Assembly (NCBI RefSeq): GCF_018107685.1
Contig: NZ_CP064834.1
Span: 558,001-622,000, forward strand
Direction: 5' to 3'
From: Coxiella endosymbiont of Amblyomma nuttalli
Lineage (GTDB): Bacteria; Pseudomonadota; Gammaproteobacteria; Coxiellales; Coxiellaceae
Length of the DNA: 64,000 nucleotides
How positions within the stretch are numbered: position 1 is the stretch's first letter; each line of letters opens with the position of its first letter. The notes beneath the pieces are model-generated. The model searched no databases, was not told where the DNA came from, and saw only the letters and a list, made by a program, of their open reading frames with translations. The position numbers and the translations under genes were made by a program. Positions 51,188 through 60,175 of this stretch are shown here, piece by piece.

Positions 51188-52552
51188 ATGTTTAATAAGC
51201 TAACTTATCATTTGGCGATCAGCATTAACAAACTCCGCGGTTTAAGGCGATTAACAGAGGATAATATTCAATCGACACTACGCGAAATTCGGAATGCGCT
51301 TTTAGAAGCTGATGTCGCCTCAACTGTAGTTAATAATTTTATTAAACAGGTGCGTGAACAAGTCATCGGACAAGAAATTATTAAAAATGTTCGTCCGGGT
51401 GATGTTTTAATCAAAAAGGTTCAAGACGAATTGAGGCATATTCTCGGTGATAAAAAATCCGACCTTAATCTTAATGCCAAATTACCTGTTACTATCATTA
51501 TGACCGGTTTACAAGGTTCAGGTAAAACTACCACTGTGGCTAAGTTAGCTCTATGGTTGCAAGACACTCAAAAAAGATCAGTATTGGTCGCTTCTGCAGA
51601 CATTTATCGTCCAGCAGCTATTGAACAACTTGAAATTTTGGCGCAAAAAGTGCATACGCAATTTTTCCGGACGGAAGCATATCAAAAACCGACAGATATT
51701 GCCGCTGCCGCTTTAAGACAAGCTGAGAAGCAATTGGTCGATGTCCTGATTTTAGATACGGCCGGTCGTTTGCATATCAATGACGAATTAATGCAAGAAA
51801 TGAAAGAGATAAGCGATATTATGCATCCCACTGAGCTGTTGTTAGTAGTAGATAGCATGATGGGTCAGGACGCCGCTAACGTAGCAAAATCATTTAATGA
51901 TGCCTTATCTTTAACTGGTGTGATCTTGACAAAAGCAGAAGGCGATGCTCGTGGTGGCGCTGCTCTCTCGATGCGCATGATTACAGAAAAACCCATTAAA
52001 TTCATTGGAATAGGTGAAAAAATGGATGATTTTGAACCATTCTATCCCGGACGCATGGCGTCACGTATTTTGGGTATGGGTGATATTGTCAGCTTGGTGG
52101 AAGAAGCCCAACGCAAAATTGATAAAAAACATGCAGAAAAAATCGCGCAAAGCATAAAAAAAGGTAAACGTTTTAATTTTGAGGATTTCTTGATACAACT
52201 ACAGCAAATCAGAAAAATAGGTGGCCTAGAATCATTGTTGGATAAATTACCTATTATGGCTAAAATTCCAAAAGGAACAGCTATGCTTTTCGATGACAAA
52301 TTATTGGTGAAGATGCAAGCTATCATCCAGTCAATGACATTGAAAGAACGTCATTTTCCTACGCTGATCAATGGATCACGCAAACGTCGTATCTCCAGTG
52401 GTTCTGGGACCACACCTCAAGATGTCAATAAACTCTTAAAACAATTCGATCACATGCAAAAGATAGTAAAGCGCAGCATTAACAGCAATCAAATGGCCAA
52501 AAGATCCAAGCAAGTGCCAAGGCAAGTGCAAGGCCGACAGCGACTTAACTAA
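51188..52552 (+). CDS. ffh: Signal recognition particle protein Ffh
   Basis: SRP GTPase that binds signal sequences and 4.5S RNA and docks with FtsY at the membrane. The 454-residue product has the N domain, and the G domain with GLQGSGKTT (107-115), DTAGR (190-194) and the G4 loop TKAEGDARGG (248 on). The usual TKxD aspartate is Glu251 here. The M domain keeps the RNA-binding GSRKRRISSGSG, but the tail has few methionines and contains a 12-nt repeat (KQVP-RQVQ). I chose the ATG at 51188 (MFNKLTYHL); an upstream ATG at 51146 has no support. No Shine-Dalgarno. Confidence 0.95.
   Translation: MFNKLTYHLAISINKLRGLRRLTEDNIQSTLREIRNALLEADVASTVVNNFIKQVREQVIGQEIIKNVRPGDVLIKKVQDELRHILGDKKSDLNLNAKLPVTIIMTGLQGSGKTTTVAKLALWLQDTQKRSVLVASADIYRPAAIEQLEILAQKVHTQFFRTEAYQKPTDIAAAALRQAEKQLVDVLILDTAGRLHINDELMQEMKEISDIMHPTELLLVVDSMMGQDAANVAKSFNDALSLTGVILTKAEGDARGGAALSMRMITEKPIKFIGIGEKMDDFEPFYPGRMASRILGMGDIVSLVEEAQRKIDKKHAEKIAQSIKKGKRFNFEDFLIQLQQIRKIGGLESLLDKLPIMAKIPKGTAMLFDDKLLVKMQAIIQSMTLKERHFPTLINGSRKRRISSGSGTTPQDVNKLLKQFDHMQKIVKRSINSNQMAKRSKQVPRQVQGRQRLN
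52511..52533 (+). repeat. 12-nt repeat in the ffh tail
   Basis: CAAGTGCCAAGG and CAAGTGCAAGG adjoin at 52511-52533, one base shorter in the second copy by direct comparison. The frame continues to the stop, giving the near-repeat KQVPRQVQ. Confidence 0.65.
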
Positions 52553-52553
52553 A

Positions 52554-52576
52554 CCTCTTTCCTCCTATGAGAGAGG
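52554..52576 (+). other. Hairpin between ffh and rpsP
   Basis: CCTCTTTC and GAGAGAGG form an 8-bp stem (one G-U) with a 7-nt loop directly after the ffh stop codon. No T-run follows. It may be a weak terminator or an RNA-processing site. Confidence 0.4.
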
Positions 52577-52632
52577 ACAATAAATGGATAATTATTCATT
52601 TATCTATTGCATCTAATTGCTCATGTCGCGTA

Positions 52633-52664
52633 AAATACCTGCTTCCATTAGAGAGCAGGTATTT
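52633..52664 (+). promoter_or_regulatory. Hairpin covering the rpsP ribosome-binding site
   Basis: AAATACCTGCT (52633-52643) and AGCAGGTATTT (52654-52664) pair perfectly over 11 bp around a 10-nt loop. The stem ends two bases before the rpsP ATG, and its 3' arm contains the AGG that would serve as Shine-Dalgarno. It should restrict initiation at the head of the rpsP-rimM-trmD-rplS operon unless it is melted or bound. Confidence 0.6.
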
Positions 52665-52666
52665 AT

Positions 52667-53035
52667 ATGGTAGTCGTTCGTCTTACTCGAAGTGGCGGTA
52701 AAAAGAATCCTTTCTATCACATTGTGATAGCTGATTGCCGCTATTCACGTGATGGTCGATTTATTGAGCGCGTTGGTTATTACAATCCACTTGCCCGAGG
52801 TAAAAATATCCCGTTGTATATGGAAAAAAAACGTATTGTTTATTGGCTCAATCAAGGAGCACAAGCTACCCTGCGTGTGCAACATTTAATCAAAAAATTT
52901 GAAAAGTTACCTGAAGCAGCCAAAGAGGGTAGCTTACGTAAGGCTGAACTAAAACGCTTGCAATCTGAGCAATCTTCTATAAAAGCTCACCAAGCACAAG
53001 ATACAGTAGCTGAAAAGTTGCTACCAGACAAGTAA
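52667..53035 (+). CDS. rpsP: 30S ribosomal protein S16
   Basis: Early-assembly protein of the small subunit. Residues 1-80 are a normal S16 (VVVRLTRSGGKKNPFYHIV, DGRFIERVGYYNPLA, then RIVYWLNQGAQATLRVQHLI). About 40 further residues form a charged Lys/Glu/Gln-rich tail, making 122 residues against 82 in E. coli. Longer S16 tails occur in other bacteria. First gene of the classical rpsP-rimM-trmD-rplS operon. A hairpin sequesters the start region. Confidence 0.97.
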   Translation: MVVVRLTRSGGKKNPFYHIVIADCRYSRDGRFIERVGYYNPLARGKNIPLYMEKKRIVYWLNQGAQATLRVQHLIKKFEKLPEAAKEGSLRKAELKRLQSEQSSIKAHQAQDTVAEKLLPDK

Positions 53036-53076
53036 AAGTAGATTTCCGTGAATAACTAAGTAATGGCATATCTTTA

Positions 53077-53586
53077 ATGCTCAATACTAATAAAAAAATT
53101 ATTATGGGACGTTTCGCCAAACCTCATGGTGTTTGTGGATTCGTAAAAGTTGTTTCTTTTTTTAATCCCATCGAAGCTTTGCTAAATTATAAAATTTGGC
53201 AGATCCAACACCAAAACAGATGGAAAATGCTTACCATGCAAAGTGGAAAAGTCTACGGTCCATTTTTAATCGTAAAACTAAAAGGAGTAGAAAACCCTGA
53301 AACCGTAAAATATTATACAAATAATTTAATTGCAATTGAACGTGAGACCCTACCTCCTTTAGAGGAAGGTGAGTATTATTGGTCCGATCTTATCGGTTTG
53401 CGTGTTATATCCGTTAATGGCCTTAACCTTGGAACTATCGTCTCGCTGATTGAGACAATTTCAAACGATGTCTTAATCGTAAAAAATAAAGATCGAGAGC
53501 AGATGATTCCGTATATCTCACAAGTAGTCAGATCCGTTAATATAGAAGCAAATAATATCGTAGTCGATTGGGAGGTGGATTTTTAA
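53077..53586 (+). CDS. rimM: Ribosome maturation factor RimM
   Basis: Assists assembly of the 30S head with S19. The 169-residue product has an N-terminal RimM beta-barrel ([20 protein letters not shown]) and a C-terminal PRC-type barrel ([16 protein letters not shown] to [23 protein letters not shown]). It lies 41 nt after rpsP, and its stop overlaps the trmD start as TAATG. No strong Shine-Dalgarno before the ATG at 53077. Full length. Confidence 0.96.
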   Translation: MLNTNKKIIMGRFAKPHGVCGFVKVVSFFNPIEALLNYKIWQIQHQNRWKMLTMQSGKVYGPFLIVKLKGVENPETVKYYTNNLIAIERETLPPLEEGEYYWSDLIGLRVISVNGLNLGTIVSLIETISNDVLIVKNKDREQMIPYISQVVRSVNIEANNIVVDWEVDF

Positions 53587-54323
53587 TGCAGATTGGTCTC
53601 ATTACTCTCTTTCCTGAAATGTTTAACTTTTTAAAGTATGGTGTAGTCGGTCGTGCTCTAGAACGCCGATTGTTAACACTGTTTTTTTGGAATCCAAGAG
53701 ATTACACTTTAGACCTCCGTCGTACCGTAGACGATCGGCCCTATGGAGGAGGCCCAGGGATGATCATGAAATTTGAACCACTACAGGCAGCTTTAACAGC
53801 CGCAAAATCAGTATTAGGACGAACCACCAAAGTGATTCACTTAAGTCCCCAAGGAAAGCTTTTAACTCAATCTATTGTTGCAGAACAGATCTGCGATAAC
53901 CAATTCATTCTCATAGCTGGACGTTATGAAGGCATTGATGAGCGTTTAATTGAAGCTGAAGTAGATGAAGAGTGGTCGATTGGTGACTACATTGTTAGCG
54001 GAGGAGAACTTCCCGCTATGGTCCTCATTGACGCAATAACTCGACTTCTTCCTGGCACTTTAGGCCATGCAGATTCCGCTTCCCAAGATTCATTCACTTC
54101 AGGTTTTCTAGATTTCCCGCATTATACCAGACCAGAGAAAATCATAAATCGTTCAGTGCCAGAAACTCTCTTAAGTGGTAATCATGCGGCTATCGCTAGA
54201 TGGCGACTCAAGCAATCTCTTGGAAGAACTTGGCAGAGGCGTAGAGACCTGCTACAAATGCATCATTCCTTGACTAAAAATGAGCAGGAGTTACTTGATG
54301 AATTTATTATGGAGTCATCATGA
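53586..54323 (+). CDS. trmD: tRNA (guanine-N1)-methyltransferase
   Basis: Methylates G37 next to the anticodon of tRNAs with G at position 36, preventing +1 frameshifts. The 245-residue SPOUT-class enzyme begins [13 protein letters not shown] and shows [17 protein letters not shown], the knot motif [13 protein letters not shown] and [11 protein letters not shown] for SAM. I chose the ATG at 53586, overlapping the rimM stop by one base, with GGGAGG upstream. A start at 53568 would add residues unlike the family. It overlaps rplS by ATGA. Confidence 0.97.
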   Translation: MQIGLITLFPEMFNFLKYGVVGRALERRLLTLFFWNPRDYTLDLRRTVDDRPYGGGPGMIMKFEPLQAALTAAKSVLGRTTKVIHLSPQGKLLTQSIVAEQICDNQFILIAGRYEGIDERLIEAEVDEEWSIGDYIVSGGELPAMVLIDAITRLLPGTLGHADSASQDSFTSGFLDFPHYTRPEKIINRSVPETLLSGNHAAIARWRLKQSLGRTWQRRRDLLQMHHSLTKNEQELLDEFIMESS

Positions 54324-54670
54324 ACAGGATTATTCAAGCACTTGAGTCAGAGCAAATTCGGGATAGAAAAATTCAGAACTTTCGCGCTGGTGATATAGTA
54401 AGCGTGCAAGTGAAAGTAAAAGAAAGTAACCGTGAACGCATCCAGATTTTTGAAGGAGTAGTTATTGCTAAACGTAATCGTGGTTTGAATTCATCTTTTA
54501 CAGTTCGTAAAGTATCACGAGGAGGGGAAGGTGTGGAACGAGTTTTTCAACTTTACAGTCCATTAATCGCCTCTATTGATGTAAAGCGCCACGGCAATGT
54601 GCGTCATGCTAAACTTTATTATTTACGCAATTTGGGAGGTCGTAAAGCGAAAATTAAAGAAAAAATTTGA
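54320..54670 (+). CDS. rplS: 50S ribosomal protein L19
   Basis: Large-subunit protein at the 30S-50S interface, 116 residues, standard length. It shows [16 protein letters not shown], the signature [36 protein letters not shown] and the C-terminal [18 protein letters not shown]. The ATG overlaps the trmD stop (ATGA), so it is translationally coupled as the last gene of the rpsP operon. No intrinsic terminator is seen directly after it. Confidence 0.97.
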   Translation: MNRIIQALESEQIRDRKIQNFRAGDIVSVQVKVKESNRERIQIFEGVVIAKRNRGLNSSFTVRKVSRGGEGVERVFQLYSPLIASIDVKRHGNVRHAKLYYLRNLGGRKAKIKEKI

Positions 54671-55297
54671 CTACTTTTACACTATATCGAGAATATAACG
54701 ACCCATTGTTTCCTTAAATCAAACCAATATACAAACCAAGATAAATATGCCATGTAGCTGGATATCTGGATCGAACTGTACCAAGTCTATTGTTATGTCA
54801 CCAAATTTGTCAAAATCCACCTAACCCCTAACCATTTAGCACACCAAATCATTTCTACCATCACTACCTAAAAACACTTAAGTAAGTTTATTTAGTCAAA
54901 ATTACTCTCCAGTAACCATTTACAGGACCTATAAAATAAAAATAGCACTTGTTTTTAAGTTACAAAACATCTCAAAACATTTAAAATACTCAGCTAAAAT
55001 GGCTAATAGGCTTTTAAAATGGCTAATAGGCTTTAAACAACAAAAAAATATTCTAAATACATAAAAAATAGAACAGTGGATAACATATTGATAGAACAAA
55101 ACAATCCAATCAATTAAGCATCTAATAGAAGCTAGAATAGCGACTAAAACAATGTAATAAGTCAGTTCTGATGAGTGTATTTGTACGTTATACATTGACA
55201 ATTTAATCATGATAATGATTTCTGGGATTAAACAGAAAGAAATTTTCAAAGCCGCAATAAGATGATAATCTATCCATAAACTTAGTAGACTACTATC
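54671..55297. other. 0.6-kb spacer after the rpsP operon
   Basis: No supported gene. A minus-strand frame at 54929-55249 is hydrophobic and AT-driven with no family resemblance. A 20-nt tandem duplication lies at 54996-55035. Confidence 0.5.
54996..55035. repeat. Tandem duplication, 20-nt unit
   Basis: AAAATGGCTAATAGGCTTTT is followed by a copy identical except for its last base. Confidence 0.95.
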
Positions 55298-56050
55298 ATG
55301 TTATCCATCCTGATTCCGGTTCGTTATTTTGCCCTTATTAGCATCGCAGGCAAAAATGCTTCTACTTTTCTACAAGGACAATTAACCTGTGATATGCGAA
55401 TGATTAACGAAACATATGGTTCATTCGGTGCTTGTTGTAATCACAAAGGTCGTATGATGGCAAATTTTTTTATCTTTCAGAAAAAAGAAAATTATTATTT
55501 TCTTTTACCAAAATCCGTTGTTCAACTTATTATTGCCCATTTAAAAAAATATGCCGTGTTTTTAAAAGTGGAATTGACAACCATTGATAATGCAAAGGCA
55601 GTAGAATATCAGGGGTCAGAAATTATTCTGAAAGACATTGATGAAAATACTTGGCGCTTAACAAATATTAAGGCGGGCTTGGTTTGGATTTATCCTGCAA
55701 CCAGCCATATATTAATCCCTCAGATGATTAATCTACAAAAATGGGGTGGTGTAAGCTTTAACAAAGGTTGCTATACAGGCCAGGAAATTATCGCACGAAG
55801 TGAATATCTTGGTACATTAAAACGCCATCTTTATCGTGCAAATGTAATTGGTGATAATAAACCAACGCTGGGTGAAAAATTAAAAAGTAAAAGCGGTCAA
55901 CCTGTAGGCATTGTAGTGGAAGCAGCTCAAAAGAGGCATAGTGAATATGAATTACTAGCCGTCCTTCAAAGTCACACTCTTGAAAGAGAGATTATTTTAA
56001 ATCAATTACAGTTAAAAAATCTAGAGAAGGTCCCTTATCCAATAGTCTGA
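55298..56050 (+). CDS. ygfZ: Folate-binding YgfZ/GcvT-like protein
   Basis: Tetrahydrofolate-dependent protein that supports assembly or repair of certain Fe-S enzymes. The 250-residue product shows the GcvT-like fold with LQGQLTCDMRM near residue 30 and GACCNHKGRMMANF near 45. The diagnostic motif NKGCYTGQEIIARSEYLG is near 155, with its conserved cysteine. It is shorter than E. coli YgfZ (326), partly at the N-terminus. The ATG at 55298 has no clear Shine-Dalgarno. It converges on lysS and stands alone. Confidence 0.93.
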   Translation: MLSILIPVRYFALISIAGKNASTFLQGQLTCDMRMINETYGSFGACCNHKGRMMANFFIFQKKENYYFLLPKSVVQLIIAHLKKYAVFLKVELTTIDNAKAVEYQGSEIILKDIDENTWRLTNIKAGLVWIYPATSHILIPQMINLQKWGGVSFNKGCYTGQEIIARSEYLGTLKRHLYRANVIGDNKPTLGEKLKSKSGQPVGIVVEAAQKRHSEYELLAVLQSHTLEREIILNQLQLKNLEKVPYPIV

Positions 56051-56196
56051 TTTTGCTTGTCCACAGCTTTTCCATAAAATCCATGCTCTGAGGCAAGGGA
56101 GCAATGCTATTTAGCTTCCTACAAATATCAATCTCGCCTTAAACAAAGCCACGTAATGGTAATGATGATAGTTCAGCGTAGCAATTCAATCTTACT

Positions 56197-57693
56197 TCAA
56201 CGCAATAACGGAAACAAAATCACATCACGAATGGATGCATTATCAGTAAATAGCATAACTAAACGATCAATGCCAATGCCTTCTCCTGCGGTTGGGGGGA
56301 GTCCATACTCGATTGCTGTAATATAATCTTCATCGAAACTCATTGCTTCCAAATCACCTGCATCACGCGCTTTTAATTGTTCATGAAAACGAGCTTCTTG
56401 ATCCCTAGGGTCATTTAATTCTGAAAATCCATTCGCAATTTCACGACCACCTATATAAAGTTCAAAACGATCCGTAACAAACTCATTTTCTTCATTAGTA
56501 CGCGATAGAGGAGAAACTTCCTTAGGAAATTGCGTAATAAAAAGTGGTTGCTGCAATTTTTCTTCAACCAATTTTTCAAACAGTTCTGTTTGAATCTTAC
56601 CTAATCCATAATACGCAGGTGTTGCAATTTCATAATGATTAGCTAAAGCACGTGCTTTATCGAAATCATCAATTTGATCTGATGTTATCGTAGTAGGATT
56701 AAATCGTAAAATAGCATCACGTAAAGATAAACGCGGGAAACACTTGCTTAGATCGATGTTGACGTTTTGATAAGTCAACTGCAATGTACCAAAAAGTTTT
56801 TCAGCTAAATAACGAATCATCTCCTCAGTTAGTGTCATTAAATCATCATAAGTGGCATAGGCTTCATAAAGTTCAAGCATCGTAAATTCCGGATTATGGC
56901 GAGTCGAAATTCCTTCATTACGAAAGTTACGATTAATTTCGTATACTCTCTCAAATCCACCGACAACTAGACGCTTTAAATAAAGCTCAGGAGCAATACG
57001 TAAGAACAAATCCATATTCATAGCATTATGATGTGTTTCAAAGGGACGTGCTATCGCACCGCCTGGTAATGGTTGCATCATGGGGGTTTCAACTTCAACA
57101 AATCCGCGGTTATCAAGAAAATTACGTATTTGAACAATGAGTTGTGATCGCATTAAAAAAACTTTACGCGAAGATTCATTGATAATTAAATCTAAATAAC
57201 GCTGACGAAAGCGTTTTTCTTGATCATGAAGACCGTGGAATTTATCTGGCATTGGACGCAAGGCTTTCGCTAGCAAACGAATTTTTTCTGCTCTAACGGA
57301 TAATTCTCCTGTTCTTGTTTTGAAAAGAACGCCTTCAACGCCGATAATATCGCCGATATCCCAGGTTCTAAACGATGAATAAACTCCCTCGGGCAGATTA
57401 TCACATGTTATATAAATTTGCATACGACCGCTCATGTCCTGGATATGTGCGAAACTTGCTCTTCCCATGAGACGGCGTGTCATCATCCGTCCCGCCATTT
57501 TTACGCGAACTACCTTCTTGGTAGATAACGCCCCCCATTCATATCGTTCATAAGTCGCGTGCAGATCGGCAGCCAAACTGTCTCTTTTAAAATTATTTGG
57601 ATAGGCTTGTTGCCCATTTTTTCGTATTTTAGCAAGTTTTATCTTGCGTTGAACGATTTGTTCATTTTTTTCTTGATAATCTTTTAGTACCAT
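56197..57693 (-). CDS. lysS: Lysine--tRNA ligase, class II
   Basis: Charges tRNA-Lys. With the ATG at 57693 it has 498 residues. The N-terminal OB-fold binds the anticodon (VRVKMAGRMMTRRLMGRASF). Motif 1 region is FVEVETPMMQPLPGGAIARP, motif 2 is FRNEGISTRHNPEFTMLELY, and motif 3 is GIGIDRLVMLFTD ending RDVILFP. All are intact. An ATG at 57717 is in frame, but MVLKDYQEKN fits the family better. No clear Shine-Dalgarno. prfB, often upstream of lysS, is not seen. Confidence 0.97.
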   Translation of the reverse strand: MVLKDYQEKNEQIVQRKIKLAKIRKNGQQAYPNNFKRDSLAADLHATYERYEWGALSTKKVVRVKMAGRMMTRRLMGRASFAHIQDMSGRMQIYITCDNLPEGVYSSFRTWDIGDIIGVEGVLFKTRTGELSVRAEKIRLLAKALRPMPDKFHGLHDQEKRFRQRYLDLIINESSRKVFLMRSQLIVQIRNFLDNRGFVEVETPMMQPLPGGAIARPFETHHNAMNMDLFLRIAPELYLKRLVVGGFERVYEINRNFRNEGISTRHNPEFTMLELYEAYATYDDLMTLTEEMIRYLAEKLFGTLQLTYQNVNIDLSKCFPRLSLRDAILRFNPTTITSDQIDDFDKARALANHYEIATPAYYGLGKIQTELFEKLVEEKLQQPLFITQFPKEVSPLSRTNEENEFVTDRFELYIGGREIANGFSELNDPRDQEARFHEQLKARDAGDLEAMSFDEDYITAIEYGLPPTAGEGIGIDRLVMLFTDNASIRDVILFPLLR

Positions 57694-58476
57694 TTTTACT
57701 GCCAAAAAATATACCAAAACTCGTGATAGTTAGGGTTGAAAAGGTTATCTTCGAAACCATTATTAGTTTAGTCGCAAACATCTACTATCTCAATTAAAAT
57801 AATCATCTCTTAGGCTTATATCAATTTTCACATCATTATTAATTCAAAAATAATACACGCGATTGATAGTTTCCATTTTTTATAATCTTAACATCAAAAA
57901 CATAAGAAAAATCTAGATAACTGACGATACAAGTAATTATGATATAAATCACAAATTATTTCATACGGCCATTTATCACAAATATAGAAACTTATTCATT
58001 GAAAAGATAGATCGTCGCACGAAGCAGGAAACAGCAATGTAAGCAAGAGATCACTTTATCGCAAGTTTAGCAAATCGTATTCAGCTTAACTGAATGTTCT
58101 CAGCTTCTAATGCAATGCCATCTGTTCCTTTAATGCAAGAGTACTACTTCCATAGAAATAATAGATTAAATCTTTGTGAAGAAGCATTATTGTTCAGCAA
58201 CACTACAATTTGAGAAAAATAACAAATACATTTCTGTTTCAGTAACGCAATGCTTTTCAATATCTCTAATAGTTACCACAAAAACATTAATGTCTGCTAC
58301 TTTCCATATTTTGGATTAAAGGTCACATTCTTCACTACCACACATCATTCTCTGGATAACATAAACTCCTTGCACGAAAATCCAGGCACGTAGTGCGATA
58401 CGAAAATAGAGGAAAAGCAAGAATCATGCCACGTTACACTAATATCAATTAGCAAAGATTAAAGGTCTATTTCAAA
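57694..58476. other. 0.8-kb spacer between pyrD and lysS
   Basis: No intact gene. Part of 58060-58460 is less AT-rich and shows short protein-like runs in several frames, possibly an old remnant. I could not assign it. Confidence 0.45.
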
Positions 58477-59499
58477 TTATAATCTTTTTTTAAGAAATCC
58501 AATGACCGACTGAACCAGTTCTGGCCCTTCATAAATTAGCCCCGTATATAGCGCAACCAACCGCGCTCCCGCTGCTAATAAAGTCGATGCATCTTCCCCT
58601 GAATTAATACCTCCTACAGCAATAATGGGAATCTTATCGCCTAACAAATTATGTAATTGGGTGACTATCTTTAGTGTCATTGAAAATAGCGGTCTACCAC
58701 TTATCCCACCTGTTTCATCACTATACGGTAATCCTTCAATATTTTTATGACTAGTAGTGGTATTTGTCGCAACAATACCTTCGATACAGTACTCTAATGC
58801 CAATAAGGCAATCGTTTTAATCTCTGATGTCGTCACATCCGGTGATATCTTTAAAAGCAACGGCACTCGTTTTTGATGGTACTTTTCTAACCGCCGTTGT
58901 TCTTCTTTTAAGTCATTTAATAAGTTCACGAGATAACGTTCATTCTGTAATTCTAGCAATCCCGGAGTATTTGGGGAGGAAATGTTGATAGTGACGTAAT
59001 CTACATACGGATAGACCTTTTCTAAACAACAACGATAATCTTCACCTGCTTTTTCTAAAGGTGTCGTTAGGTTTTTCCCAATGTTGGCACCAATTATTCC
59101 TTTAACTTTATGCTTTTTAAGTTGACGTACTAAGTGATCAACACCTAGATTATTAAATCCTAACCGATTAATTAAGGCCTGTGCTTCTAACAGACGAAAT
59201 AAACGAGGCTTCGGATTGCCAGATTGAAATTTTGGGGTTACCGTGCCCACTTCTATAAAACCAAAACCAAGACCTAATAATGAATCAATGTAGTCTCCAT
59301 TTTTATCTAAACCGGCAGCAAGTCCTACTGGATTAGGAAAACAAATGCCAAACACAGATGTTGGTTGTTGGGGGAAAGATGCTAGTCGTCGATTAATAAT
59401 CCACGAACAAGAAACCAACTTAAGACATTTTAAAACTAATACCTGAGCAATTTCAGGATCTAGCTTAAATAACAAAGGACGCAGATAGTGATAAATCAT
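58477..59499 (-). CDS. pyrD: Dihydroorotate dehydrogenase (quinone), class 2
   Basis: Oxidises dihydroorotate to orotate in pyrimidine synthesis and passes electrons to ubiquinone at the inner membrane. The 340-residue product has the class-2 N-terminal membrane-binding helices ([19 protein letters not shown]). FMN-binding features are [27 protein letters not shown] and [10 protein letters not shown]. The catalytic base Ser lies in the NISSPN loop, and GGINSGEDA is near the C-terminus. I chose the ATG at 59499 by family alignment; an in-frame ATG at 59529 with AAGG 12 nt upstream is possible. With carAB it shows a retained pyrimidine pathway. Confidence 0.95.
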   Translation of the reverse strand: MIYHYLRPLLFKLDPEIAQVLVLKCLKLVSCSWIINRRLASFPQQPTSVFGICFPNPVGLAAGLDKNGDYIDSLLGLGFGFIEVGTVTPKFQSGNPKPRLFRLLEAQALINRLGFNNLGVDHLVRQLKKHKVKGIIGANIGKNLTTPLEKAGEDYRCCLEKVYPYVDYVTINISSPNTPGLLELQNERYLVNLLNDLKEEQRRLEKYHQKRVPLLLKISPDVTTSEIKTIALLALEYCIEGIVATNTTTSHKNIEGLPYSDETGGISGRPLFSMTLKIVTQLHNLLGDKIPIIAVGGINSGEDASTLLAAGARLVALYTGLIYEGPELVQSVIGFLKKRL

Positions 59500-60175
59500 A
59501 TCACGCTTTTTAGCCAAAACCTGCCACATCTTTTGTCACTACCTTTTTTATTTTAATGATTCTATTTTAATGATTACCATATTTCGATATTATACTTCTC
59601 TTCCTATAAAGTAAGTATTACAAGGTTAAAGTAGTAAACTAAAAACCACTGCAAGGCAAACGTGATAAGTCAGCCATTTACATAACGATCCTTAGTCTTG
59701 CCCTACAGATTATTAGTCAAAACATGGTGTATATTCGCTTCATGTCGTAAGAGTATTGTTTACCGTTTTACTCCAATATATCAAACGTTGACCATCAATT
59801 AGCAACTATGCTATTTCTAATTGAAGTATAATCCCTCGGTTTTAACAAACCGCGTTATTTATGAGATTATAATTGGAATCTGTACTCATAACCTTGTTAT
59901 GAATTTGTATCTTTCTCTTTCTATATGCTTTAACATTAAAGATCAAAACGTTGCTGAATAACGCGAAATTTGTATTTTAATCTTCATAAAATTACACCAG
60001 ATATCACGTGATAATTCACAGGCCAGATAATTCGCAAGCTATTATAGATACATATCTCGATATATCTCATCTCGAAATTAAAAGTGTTACTGTTGTAGAT
60101 CATGATTATTGTTATCTTCCAAATTCCCAAATTCAGTGATTAAAATAATGTTCTTCGAACTGAGGTAATCATAAC
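59500..60175. other. Spacer between divergent pyrD and liuA
   Basis: No gene. A 14-nt tandem duplication lies at 59550-59577, 20-50 nt from the alternative pyrD start. Confidence 0.5.
59550..59577. repeat. Tandem duplication, 14-nt unit
   Basis: ATTTTAATGATTCT is followed by ATTTTAATGATTAC, differing only in the last two bases. Confidence 0.85.

Noticed and set aside
54929-55249. 106-codon minus-strand hydrophobic frame
   Set aside because: Looks like membrane protein only because of AT-rich codons. It contains the 20-nt tandem duplication and has no Shine-Dalgarno.
54671-57693. prfB or 4.5S RNA near lysS and ffh
   Set aside because: No RF2 GGQ motif and no SRP RNA tetraloop pattern can be found in the spacers.
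58120-58220. Plus-strand reading with EYYFHRNNRLNLCEEALL, reminiscent of the N-terminus of diaminopimelate decarboxylase
   Set aside because: The next expected motif (GTPxYVY) is absent in every frame, so one short resemblance is not enough.
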